DNA of 64,000 nucleotides from the NCBI RefSeq assembly GCF_016859285.1, contig NC_053417.1, positions 27,619,206 to 27,683,205 of the forward strand, read 5' to 3'. Positions 52,001 through 60,965 of this stretch are shown here, in pieces; position 1 is the stretch's first letter; each line of letters opens with the position of its first letter. Position numbers and translations under genes: made by a program. The DNA comes from Xiphias gladius. Lineage: Eukaryota; Chordata; Actinopteri; Istiophoriformes; Xiphiidae. The notes under the pieces are model-generated. The model saw only the letters and a program-made list of their open reading frames with translations. It ran no database searches and was not told the origin of the DNA.

Positions 52001-55000
52001 CGATTAAGAACAAGGAGGAGGAGGAGGAAGAGGAGGCCGAGGGATGTGCAGCTCCTGACTCTGTTAAAGAGGTGAACATCTGTGAACCCCAGGAGGGAAT
52101 GAGCACACAACAGGTACAGTGCCACACCTGTAAAGAAAATCCTCTGCCCCAAACTCAAAACTACGTTTATTTAAGTGTAAACCGTCGAGGTTCTTTGGTA
52201 AATATATCAAGCTTCCCCTCTTCAGTGTTTATGTCAGCCACATGGAAGATGTTTTTAACGTAACAATGTTTTTCTCATGCAAACTATTTAAAGGACCACT
52301 GAGCCCATTAACTATCGTTTGTGTACGTATTACATCATTTTCCAAAGTATGAAAAACTTAAAGTCGTCTTAAGGATCATTTTAGACTGATTTCCTCCCTT
52401 TCACACAGCATCTAGTCTCACTTCCAGTCGTCTTTGAAAACCAATCACAGAGATTTGACATTTTCTGGAAGTAATCCATCATATTAAGCAATTTGTGGAC
52501 TACAAGTACATCTGGTTAAATAACTTTATTATTAGTTGGTGCTGGACCTTTTTAAAAATCTCTCCACAGTGCTGCATTCAAGAACTTCAACTTCTGAGAA
52601 TAAGACAAGCGCATTTCAGATGGCGTTAATGAAGTCTGTTGAGAAAACCATGAGATCCAGTGGACAAAATAACCACGGATGCAACCAAAAATACACTCAC
52701 TGATCACTTTATTAGGAACACCATACTATTACTGGGTAGTTCCCCCCTCTGCTCTCAGAACAGCCTCAGGTCTTCGTGGCCTGGATTCCACACGATGTTG
52801 GAAACTCCTCTGAGATTCTGGTCCATGTTGACCTGATTGCAGCACATAATTTCTGCAGATTTATCAGCTGCACATTCAAGTTGCCAGTCTCCTGATCTAC
52901 CACATCCCAGAGGTGTTGTACTGGATCCAGATCTGGTGACTGGGGAGGCCACTGAAGTTCACTGAACTCATGATCATGTTCATGAAACCAGAGTCGACTT
53001 CTGCTTTGTGAAATGTTGCATTATCCTACTGAAAGTATCCAATAGAAGATGGTCAACTGTGGCCATAAAGGGAAGCACATGGTCAGCAACAATACTCAGA
53101 CCGGCTGTGGCGTTCAAACCATGTTTGGTTGGTGTTAAGGAGCCCAGAGTGGAAGCAAGAAAACCTTCCCCCCACCATTACACCACCACCAGCCTGGACT
53201 GTTGACTCAAGGCAGGTTGGGTCAATGGATTCATGCTGTCTCCAAATTCGGACCCTACCATCTGCTGCCTCAGCAGAAATCTAGATCCATCAGACCAGGC
53301 TCCGTTTTTCTAGTCTTCAGCTGTCCAGGTCTGGTGAGCCTGTGTCCACTGCAGCGTCAGTTTTCTGTTCTTGGCTGACAGGACTGGAACCTGACCTGTT
53401 GTAGCTTATCCACCTCAAGGTTGGACGTGTCGCTTGTCCTGAGAAGCTTCTCTGCTCACCACAGTTGTAGAGAGTGGTTAACTGAGTTACCGTAGCCTTT
53501 CTGTCAGCTCCAACCGGTCTGGAAGTTCACCTCTGACCTCTCTCATCAACAAGGCGTTTCCGTCCACTGAACTGATGCTCGCTGGAGGTTTTTTGTTGTG
53601 CGGCACCGTTCTGAGTAAAAGCTCTACAGACTGTTGTGTGTGACAATCCCATCAATCTGATGTTTGATGTGAACATTAACTGAAGCTCCAGACCTGGATC
53701 TGCGGGATTTTATTCACTGCACTGCTGCCATGTGATTGGCTGATTGGATAACTGCTTGAATAAGCAGGTGCATGGATGTTCCTAATAAAGTGCTCAGTGA
53801 GTGTATAATCACCAGTGTTCATCTGATGCCAGATCTGGCCAGTTAAAGAGGCAGTGACTTGCACCCATTAGTAATTAGCAATGTTCATGGACGAATTATG
53901 AGACAAGGGCCCCTGGGCAAAGACTTGTAAAAGGCCCCCTGCCTCCCTGCTCATTGTGTTGTTTTTGTGTGGAAAATGGTCAATAATAGTTAATGGGCTA
54001 AAACATGCAGAACTATCTGAATGCACTAAATCTGTCTTCCTTCACATATCAGTGTGAGGGGGAAGGGGCAGCAAGCGATGCAGGTGATTATGTGGCACAG
54101 AGAGAGACAGAGGAAAAACAAGATGCTCAGGATGAAGAAGAAGAACTCCAGATGAAGGAGGGGCCAGATGCCATGTTTTACCCCAGCTGGTACGAACCAG
54201 GCCACAGGCGCAGGGTTATCCCTGCTCTGTCTGCACCTGATACAGACCAGATGATGTCCTCAACACAACCGGCCGGGGGTTCCCTTTCAGAGGCCAGGAC
54301 CCAGAGTGAGTCTCACAATGCAGTGCGAGCCATGTCTGACCTCCAGATCCAACCACAACCTCCGTGGAGTCAGGATTCCCAGCTCCCGTCTGAAACTCAG
54401 CCTCATATCCAGGAACAGGGCATGTCTTACCCCAACCAACCTCCCTCTGGACCTGCACTCTTCCCCCACCTGCAGCCACAACAACTCCCCCTTTCCACTC
54501 GGCTTTGCGCTCAGCCATATTTTCCTCTCTCTCAACCTCCACACCGCTCAGAAAACCAAACCCGAAATCTGCCTCCTCTTCGTGAATCCCAATCTCAACC
54601 ACCTAAAATGCCCGTCGAGTTGGACCGTGCTTTTATACCCGTTCCCCGAGTGCAGCCAGCCAGGCAGTCCCTGGGAGAAGCTGGAATAACCCAGGATGAA
54701 AATGAGGAGGAGGAGGAGGACATGCAGGGCTGGGTGTGCCTAACTGGGACTGTGGATACAAGTTTCAGTCTGGCGGAGGGTAGTTTTGATCTAGGAGATG
54801 CTAGTTTAGACAATTTTTCTGATAGTAATGATATTACATTGTCCGTGCTACCAGAGGAGACTAGTTCAGGGATGGATAAGGAAAACTTTAAGCTCAGGGA
54901 TGGAAGGGAAGGGGACGTGGAAGAGAGAGAGCAGCTTGGGGAGGATATTTTAGGTCTTAATGGGGCTTCAGAGCTGAAAGGAAAAGGGTTGGGAGGGGGT

Positions 55001-57105
55001 CATTTTGAAGCTGAGATGATGGAAAAAGGAAGCGTTTGGTCTGATGAAAGAGGTGAGGTGCTGAGGAATGATTTCTCCAGGCTGGAGAAGGATGCTGTAG
55101 CTACGAGGGATGGTAGCTCCAACGTGAAAAGTGACGGCCCGGATGTGGAGACTACAGACAGCTTGATATGGGGAGACCGAGATGCAAAGTTTGAGGCTGG
55201 TAGTTCGATGTTTGCAGAAAATAAACAGGAGGACGGGGCGAACACTGAGCAGCCTGAAGACTTTAGTTCCAAAATGGACACAAGTGTTGCTGAAAGTGAA
55301 GAGAAAATAACCTCCTGTGTCTCTCTCCAGGTCAGTGTTGTCTGGTTTTACCATCATCATCATCATCACCATTGTTGCCATCGTCGACCAGGCTCTTGCA
55401 CCCGTCACCCACCTGCTGATGTGGCTACACCTCCACACTGTCTTCTTCTTCTCTCTCGTTCTCTCTTGATCGTGGTTGTTGCTGTTTATGTTTCGCAGAG
55501 TCGCTTTTTGCAACTTGGTAGCCGCTGCTTCAGCTCTGTGTTCGAGGTCTCTGTGTTGTTTGGATGGAGGAAGGAGGGACCGAGGGAAAACGATTTCAAA
55601 AAGTATTTTACCCCCCAATATTAAAAATGAATCCCTATCAAGTGAAAAGCCTGCTCCGGAGCCGTTTTTTGACCATGAGTTAACAGTATTCTTCCATATA
55701 TTGAAAGGAATCTTGTTGATTTAATTTACAAATGTCTCTAAACACAGGTAGTGGTCGCCAAATACTTTTGTTCGCATTCTGCAACAGTTTTCTGATCCGC
55801 TGCTTGAATAAAAGGCACCATTACAAGTAAAAGTCCTGCATTCAAAATCCTACGTAAGTCAAGGTGCATAATTATTATCAGAAAAAGGCAGTCAGAGTAT
55901 GGAAGTAAAAGTACTCGTTCTGCAGACAAAGGTCCCCTGAAACTGATTGGTTATTATCTGTCACATTATTAGTTTATTAAGACTGGTGCATCAATGTGCA
56001 AGCAGTATTTTAATGTTTTAGCTTCTTGAGGTGGAGCTGGTTTTACCTCCTTTATATACAGTTTGCCAGTTTAGTCCAGCGGTTCCCAACCAAGGGTTCG
56101 GGCCCCTCCGAAGGGTCTCCAGATAAATCTGAGCGGTCATCAGATGATTAATGGTAGAGGAAAGAACATAAAACAAAGTTCTAATACATAATTTGTCTTC
56201 ATATTTTGGACTCCGCTCTCATTTTTTTTTTCTTTTTTTTTGTGAAACGTTGGATAATTGGACCCTTGTTGGGCCTTGAAACCAAAAATGAAACCATCTG
56301 AGGGGAAATCTCTCAGTGGGGTTGAAGTGTAAAGTAGCATTAAATAGAACAATAAGAAGGACCAAAGCACAAGTACAGGTACTTCAAAGTTGTACTGAAG
56401 CACAGTGCTCGAGTAAATGTACTTAGTTACTTTGCACCACTGTTCAGCAATAACATATTCCGTCAGCATGAGCTCACGAGTGGCCTGTTAGTCTTCCTCA
56501 TCGCTGTCAAGGCCTCATGGGAGCTGTGGTTGTTGAATTCTTACAGAATGGCAGTTGTTCTGTCTGCTTAAAGCGACATGGTACAAAAACTCAACTCTCG
56601 GGAAGAGTAGCAAGAGTACAGGTAGATACGGATTTCTCTTTCTGACAGAAAACGTTTCAGAGTTTCAGGGCGGCTGAGGAAACAGACGCTCCATGGAGAA
56701 AACGGCGGAGTTACAGATATTAGTGGAACAGAGGGAGTAGATCTCCAGAGATTTCTAATCACAAATTCATCATTTAGTAAATTATAAACAGTCAGATTAG
56801 ATGAGTTGGACTGGATGACTGCCTTCCTCCTTTCCCAAAAATTCTTCCCTTTTCATCAATCTTTTCATCTCATCACCTCAACCACTTTTCTCGTCCCTTT
56901 TCCTTGTCACACCATCCTTTCCTACATCCCCCCCCCCCCCATCTCTTCCTGTCCCCCCCCTGTATTTACCATCTCCCCCATCTACCCCTCTCTCTTCCAT
57001 CCCTCCATCTTCCTCCAGGCCGTCACTCTGCTCTTCTACCTGTTGGCCTTCCTGGTCATCCTGCAGAGGGTTTGGTCTTACATCGGCTGCTTCATTTGCA
57101 CATAA
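41444..57105 (+). CDS. trim101: MuRF-family TRIM E3 ubiquitin ligase (trim101-like) with long acidic tail and C-terminal membrane segment
   Basis: MuRF-type TRIMs are RING E3 ligases of striated muscle that bind microtubules and sarcomeres. Exons: 41444-41455, 42612-42821, 46779-46960, 47252-47426, 48109-48204, 48541-48618, 49355-49510, 50125-50147, 50342-50466, 51689-52113, 54053-55330, 57019-57105. All phases agree; 948 residues result. RING (about 44-98): CPIC, CQHNLC, CRKC, CPSCRH. The MuRF signature [20 protein letters not shown] follows. B-box 2 about 146-187 ([23 protein letters not shown]). Coiled coil about 190-303. COS box about 305-352 ([22 protein letters not shown]). The RING to COS part resembles TRIM54/55/63. 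The 570-residue tail beyond is acidic and Pro/Gln-rich, without a known domain, and much longer than usual. Exon 1 is the nearest ATG that splices in frame, because the RING exon has no Met and an upstream in-frame TGA at 42564. The name trim101 is by elimination among MuRF genes and is tentative. Assigning exons 11 and 12 to this gene is inference. Confidence 0.8.
43145..43180. repeat. (GT)n microsatellite, about 18 units
   Basis: Pure GT run in TRIM intron 2. Confidence 0.9.
44200..44740. repeat. Dispersed percomorph repeat, interrupted by a transposase relic
   Basis: The left part (TTGGCTTAGTTCAGCACAAA, GGGAGAAACAGCTACTGAGC, GGGCTCTGTCCACAGGTAAC, TAAATCCGCCCACC) and the right part (GGGGACTATGTGTCAGACCG, TTTTTTTGTCCGGGATGAGT, CTTTCCTGG-like, GGTTGCCTGGTAAACC) are two sections of a repeat I know from many fish genomes. 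The middle, about 44297-44632, is foreign to it and coding-like. A further 5' section of the same family is at 45750-45905 (AAAGGAATAGTTTAACGTTT, GATTGATACCGTTCTCATGT). Confidence 0.5.
44408..44632 (+). pseudogene. C-terminal relic of a Tc1/mariner-like transposase
   Basis: A 74-codon open frame reads [20 protein letters not shown], then [20 protein letters not shown], then [20 protein letters not shown] and a stop. This matches in order the end of Tc1-like transposases (HLWD-L-RRV--R----P-N---L--AL---W--IP---I--L--SM-RR--AVI-A-GG-T-Y). The catalytic DDE part and the N-terminal DNA-binding part are absent or unrecognisable. It is GC-richer than its surroundings and lies inside another repeat. 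It is not a functional gene. Confidence 0.6.
47000..47110. mobile_element. Short MITE-like remnant with TTTATTAGGTACACC end
   Basis: ACACTCAGCTGGCGGTTTAT followed by TAGGTACACCTG resembles one terminal repeat of Tc1-like fish elements (CACTTTATTAGGTACACC). No matching second end was found, so it is at most a one-sided remnant in TRIM intron 3. Confidence 0.35.
47457..47530. repeat. (GT)n microsatellite just after a splice donor
   Basis: About 36 GT units beginning 30 bases after the donor of the B-box exon (47427). UG repeats are known binding sites for CELF/TDP-43-type splicing factors. An effect here is inference. Confidence 0.95.
47850..48010 (-). mobile_element. 3' tail of a CR1/L2-type LINE, minus strand
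   Basis: Read on the minus strand, the segment gives a T/A-rich region then GAGGCACTTTGAATTGCACT and CTATACAAATGGG. This is the usual end of fish L2/Rex-type elements. Only the tail is present. It ends about 100 bases before the first coiled-coil exon. Confidence 0.45.
49009..49280. repeat. Compound (GCA)n/(GTA)n trinucleotide array
   Basis: About 90 triplets. A pure GCA block (49015-49046) is followed by mixed GTA and GCA units in repeating groups (GTAGTAGTAGCA). It is in TRIM intron 6 and ends about 75 bases before the acceptor of the coiled-coil exon at 49355. The Ala/Val and Leu frames across it are artefacts. Confidence 0.95.
50125..50147 (+). CDS. trim101: 23-bp TRIM microexon
   Basis: Encodes NSRELIT plus two bases of the next Lys codon. 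It sits between the acceptor CTCCAG and the donor GTGAGT. A 23-bp exon at the end of the coiled coil is a conserved feature of many TRIM genes. It is too short for ORF finding but is needed for frame. Confidence 0.8.
52114..54052 (+). other. TRIM intron 10 with Tc1-like element
   Basis: Donor GTACAG at 52114, acceptor CACATATCAG ending at 54052. More than half of it is the Tc1-like element at 52692-53805. The left 550 bases have no recognised content. Confidence 0.6.
52692..53805 (-). mobile_element. Degenerate Tc1-like DNA transposon (1.1 kb)
   Basis: The left end TACACTCACTGATCACTTTA and the right end (complement TACACTCACTGAGCACTTTA) form terminal inverted repeats of 29 bases with one mismatch. 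They begin and end with TA, the Tc1 target dinucleotide. The minus strand encodes a broken transposase. A clean stretch at about 52890-53000 reads [17 protein letters not shown] then VQHLWDVV, the SPDLNPIEHLWD signature of Tc1 transposases. Other parts are interrupted by stops and frame changes and the element is shorter than intact copies, so it is inactive. Confidence 0.85.
54053..55330 (+). CDS. trim101: Large exon of the TRIM tail (426 residues)
   Basis: One exon in phase 0 at both ends (acceptor ATATCAG, donor CAG before GTCAGT). The first half is Pro/Gln/Ser-rich ([31 protein letters not shown]), the second half acidic with many Glu/Asp/Gly. A more ordered-looking segment, [20 protein letters not shown], lies between. 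No domain is recognised and disorder is likely. The open frame continues past 55330 into intron, giving a His run from (CAT)n that is not coding. Confidence 0.65.
55738..56445. repeat. Dispersed percomorph repeats in TRIM intron 11
   Basis: Two abutting parts: 55820-56080 (AAGTAAAAGTCCTGCATTCA, GGAAGTAAAAGTACTCGTTC, TGGAGCTGGTTTTACCTCCT) and 56082-56445 (AGCGGTTCCCAACCAAGGGT, AGTACAGGTACTTCAAAGTT, TCGAGTAAATGTACTTAGTT, ACTTTGCACCACTG). These phrases are characteristic of common teleost repeats. I cannot name the class. Confidence 0.5.
57019..57105 (+). CDS. trim101: TRIM terminal exon A: C-terminal hydrophobic segment
   Basis: After the acceptor CTTCCTCCAG the exon encodes [16 protein letters not shown] then [12 protein letters not shown] and TAA. 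The first 15 residues are hydrophobic and would suit a tail anchor; two Cys near the end could be acylated. It joins exon 11 in phase 0. A donor-like CTCAG/GTACAC lies 43 bases after the stop (57148), so it might also be spliced onward. It is preceded by a long C/T-rich tract (56920-57018). Confidence 0.6.
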   Translation, partial: AVTLLFYLLAFLVILQRVWSYIGCFICT

Positions 57106-57149
57106 CACCAGCAGGGGACACATCCATCCTCACTGCTGCACAGCTCAGG

Positions 57150-58568
57150 TACACACGCCTGCTTGCTCCACCAGGAAGTGCTGTTCAAGGCTTTTATTCT
57201 GGAAAAAAAAGGAATAACTACGATGGAGTTCGCAATTTAAGTGTTTCTTTTCTAACATAATCTGCTGATTTTTAAGAATAACAATTGCCTAAAAAAATGC
57301 CTACACTGAGGAATGCTGGCATGAAAATGATGCAGGTATGCAGATTAATGGCTGGTCTGGCTTTACTCATTTCAAGTCTCGTTTGTAAAATATTTCTCCT
57401 TATAAAAATTGCATTTTGTGTATTTTGACTTGAGTCTACTGCCACTACTACTGCTACTTCATATTAATATCGAAAGAAGAAGAAAATGAAGACAAAAAGA
57501 AGGATCAATTAAAAAGAAACTGATAATTTTATATTAACATGTTTTGCTTTTCATGACAAATTAACCCTGATCCTCGCCAAGACAAGGAGGTAAAAGATTA
57601 AGACGAAAACAGGGCAGATTTTTAAAATTATAGATTCAAATAAAAACTACAAAAGGTGAAATAACAAATGAGAATGGTTTTCTATTAAAAACCAGAAGTG
57701 AAATCCTCTGACAACAGCAGTTTAGTCTTGTCTCTGATGACACCTTGTGAAACAACTGTGTAATTACAGTTCAGAATCAGGCAAAGGCCCAAGTCAGTAA
57801 ACACTAAAAATATGAGGATGAATAAACTGTCTGACCTGAATCTATCAACAGCTTTCGTGGTATTTTTTATAACTTAACTTTTTTTTCTTGCTGTCTTTAT
57901 GTGCCGGGAACGCTAACATGACCCTGCGCTTCACGCTGCATGATAAGTTTTGGAAATTTCATAGATATGCATTGAAGCGCTTCTTTTCTTTGCCTCTTCA
58001 CATATTGTTGCATGCATAATGTGAAGAGCCCTTCCGCACTGTAATTAAATACATTGTAGAAGATCATTGGAAATGTCTTTTGAGAGAAAATATTATTTTG
58101 CCATCAAGTCTTTTTCCTCGTGCAGCTCATTTGTCACGTTTGGGTAAATACAGGAAATACAGTACAGTGATAGTACACAACAAGGTGGCTCATTTTTATG
58201 TTGACTGTTTTCTGAGTCAAACTGTGTAACACTTAACAGAGTGTAGCCTCAGTAGCCTCTGTCAGCGCTGAAAAGAAGAGAGACAATCTGTCAGGTAAGG
58301 CGAAGAACGCTCAGGCATGTAGGAGGCCCCCCACCCTTTCTACAGGGGAGCAAGACCCCCCCAACCAGACTGAAAGAGACTATTTGTGGTGGTTTCGCAT
58401 CCATATTTAAGTGTTCAACCACTGAACATTAAATTAAACAACAGGCTGTTGTTCCTAAACAACAGTTCTAGTCTGATATTAATTTACCTCTTACTATAAA
58501 TATTTGTCCTGGTGACACTGTGTCATGGACATTCATATAGAACCGTCTGCTGTCCCTCTCTGCTCCAG
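57150..58568 (+). other. TRIM intron between alternative terminal exons
   Basis: AT-rich, no repeat clearly recognised. 58306-58380 is C-rich (AGGAGGCCCCCCACCC). Confidence 0.45.
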
Positions 58569-58712
58569 ATGGAGACTGAGACTAGGAGTCCTGCTGAGAC
58601 CAGTACCCCGCTCTCCTCCTCTACCTCCTCCACCTCCTCCCCCGCCCTCAGGGAGGCTCCTCGTCGACCCAGTTTCTGCTTCTCCTGGCTCAACCCCCTC
58701 CACAAGAAGTAG
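58569..58712 (+). CDS. trim101: TRIM terminal exon B: alternative soluble C-terminus
   Basis: After the acceptor CTGCTCCAG the exon encodes 47 residues and TAG in phase 0: METETRSPAETSTPLSSS, a Ser/Thr/Pro-rich stretch, then RRPSFCFSWLNPLHKK. Joined to exon 11 by skipping exon A it would give a 967-residue soluble form. It is equally compatible in phase, so it is either an alternative end or the ancestral end of the gene. There is no transcript evidence. Confidence 0.5.
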   Translation: METETRSPAETSTPLSSSTSSTSSPALREAPRRPSFCFSWLNPLHKK

Positions 58713-60045
58713 CGGAAGGAGAGGATCGTTTGGAGATGAAGTTTTACTGAAGAGATAAAGAAAGATGCACTTCACCTCCGGAGTCAGTTTCACCAGCCCA
58801 GCGTTGCTCCGAGACTGAAAACATACTTAAATCTGAGAACCTCAGGCACTACTGAGTTTCTTTAGTTTTATTATCACTGTTCTAAAGATTAATCCGGTTT
58901 AAAATACGTTAGCACTTCTGTGTTGTGTGGACAAAACAGGAGTAGATCTGCTCTGGATCTGAGTGTCTAAAGGGAAAAACGCTCACGCTGTCGATGTTTT
59001 ATTTTGAAAACTTATTGAGAATTAATTGAGTTTTTTGTTTTGTTTTTGGAAGCTGTTACACTTGGCACCGAAGGTCTCCACAAGCTTTATGTTTCTGACT
59101 TTAAGTAAGATCTGCAGAGGGTAGGAGTACAGTAGTGTATAAGAAGTATTTGGAATAGCAGCCGTTGCCGTTATCTCAGCAGCTGTAGTCACAGTAGAAC
59201 TAGTAATAGCAGCAGCAGTAACAGGGGAAGTTATGTTTTTGTAAAAGTTTGTGTATTAGCAGTTGAAGAAGATGCATAAGTACAAGTTTTAGTACCTACA
59301 GCAGCAGGAGCAGCAGCAGAGCAGTAGTAGTAACAGTGGCGGTATCTGGTTTACTGCATTAGCCTGTTACTTTGGGTGTGGGTGCGGGATGTGAACAGAA
59401 ATTCAGGTTGTGATCATTATCGCAGCATTTCAGTGTTTTATTAATTGTGCCAATATTTGAGCTCTCACGCATCAGCCAGCTCGCGCTGTTACGGATTTGG
59501 GTAAAATGGAACTGAAAAACATTCAGAAATAGACATAAGAACCTGCGTCTAGGTGTTGTTACTGATTTCTGTCAAAGGAAATCCAAGGTTTCAACAGCCT
59601 TTTGCTGGGGATCTGCAGTCGTGATCATAGTCCTATATTAGAAACAGGGAAAAGAATAGCTCTCATTGTAAAAGAGGAATCAGTGACTGTAGATGAAGGA
59701 AAGGATGAATTACAGTGGAAGTAGCTGTAGCAGTAGCAATAATAGAAGAGGTCACTGTCTTTTTTCTTATTAGAAAGATTTCAAACACTGCTAGACCCGG
59801 TCGAGACCCGGGCGTCCAGCTCGAACCGGTTTGAACTGGTGATGTCGGACGCCAGATGGGATTCAGTGTGGTTTGGTTTGGCACTGAAAACATTTGTGTG
59901 TGTGTGAGTTGAAGAGTCAAAAGTATTTTTAGGCACTTTTTGAGAGTTTTTTTTTTTTTTAAGCTGTTGTCTGTGCATGATGCAGGTCAGAGATGTCAGC
60001 TTTGTTGGGTATATTTATAGATTAAATAAATCTGATTTTGGTCAC
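58713..60045 (+). other. Putative 3' UTR of the TRIM gene
   Basis: Ends after AATAAA at 60025-60030. It contains a loose (AGC/AGT)n-rich stretch at 59160-59345 and no coding similarity. Assignment depends on exon B being used. Confidence 0.4.
60025..60030 (+). terminator. Putative TRIM poly(A) signal
   Basis: AATAAA in ATTAAATAAATCTG, followed by a GT-rich stretch (GTGTGTGTGT). Confidence 0.45.
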
Positions 60046-60089
60046 CTGAAGTGTGTGTGTATTTCTGTATGTGCAAAGCTGGATCACCA

Positions 60090-60355
60090 ACTGCCCTGGG
60101 GCCCTATGACCCCCATGGGAGTACCTACACGCTGCCTGTTTTGACCTCCTGCTTGTTTTTGGACGTTGCCTTTCACCTGCCCGATTCTCCTGCCAGCCTG
60201 CTGCCGACCGCCGCCCGCTCCCTGGCTTCGCCCCCGGGGTGTCCTCGCCTGCTTTCCGCCTGCCGGGCCTAAATGAAGGCGAACCGATTTGAACTTTTTC
60301 TCTGAGTCGCACATCTGGGTCCTTCCAATTCTGAGCCGTGACCGAGACTGACACA
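60090..60355 (+). repeat. Fragment resembling the end of a fish LTR retrotransposon
   Basis: CTGCCTGTTTTGACCTCCTG, TTTTTGGACGTTGCC, CCTGCCGACC-like, and later TCGCACATCTGGGTCCTTCC recall the ends of Gypsy-type LTRs in fish. No coding domain or second LTR is present. From memory, so tentative. Confidence 0.35.
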
Positions 60356-60439
60356 GAAAACCTGGGGCAAGGTATTATTATTGCAGCGTTGACGTTTTCT
60401 TTTCATGATGTATTTACTTGTCTGGCAATTCATCTATAA

Positions 60440-60735
60440 CTAATTGATTAATTAACTAGGGTATTAAGTTTTACAAGTAGTAAAAAAAAACAAAAAAGGA
60501 CATAACATTTCCCCAAAGTCCAAGGTGACATATTCAAATGTCTCGTTTTGTCTAAAACCTGAAGAGATTCAGTTTATTATCATAGATACCAGAAAATTAG
60601 CAAACATTCGTGTTCGAGAGAGATTTTTGTCACTTTTGCTTAAAAAAAAAACAAACTTCCAACGATTAATCAATAATCAAAATAATAATAACAATTGCTG
60701 ACGAGCTGATTAATCGACTAATCGTCTCAGCTTTT
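60440..60735. repeat. Dispersed GCAACTAA-type repeat, intergenic copy
   Basis: TAACTAATTGATTAATTAAC at the left, CAAGGTGACATATTCAAATG in the middle, and TTAATCGACTAATCGTCTCA at the right end. Confidence 0.6.
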
Positions 60736-60759
60736 AGTTGGTTTCTAGACTGTAACACA

Positions 60760-60965
60760 GCAACCACGTCGCCAAACACCTGGACGTCGCCTGTCCCTGC
60801 GACGTCACTTCACCACGCCGGAAAAGAGATTCCCAGAAACCCCGCATCAGTCGGCAGCGAGGAACTTCCTACTTCCTACTTCCTACTTCGAAATAAAGGC
60901 CCCGAAACCTAGATCGACTTTGACGGACGCCGCGCACTTAAAGTTGAGCGTTAAAATATTCAGTA
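60760..60965. promoter_or_regulatory. Small CpG-rich island, possible promoter
   Basis: A GC-rich patch in AT-rich surroundings with CGACGTCAC (a CRE-like core), ACGCCGGAAA (an ETS-like GGAA) and three direct copies of TTCCTAC (60866-60888). No coding frame starts nearby. It could serve an unannotated noncoding transcript or be chance. Confidence 0.25.

Noticed and set aside
54216-54813. Minus-strand frames opposite the large TRIM exon
   Set aside because: They are shadows of a Pro/Gln- and Glu-rich plus-strand coding region with no similarity of their own.
55331-55624. Continuation of the TRIM tail frame with a His run
   Set aside because: A good donor at 55331 and a phase match to 57019 and 58569 make this intron. 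The His run is (CAT)n.
60051-60354. Frames on both strands with Pro/Cys/Arg content
   Set aside because: The sequence resembles an LTR end and has no splice context or known domain.
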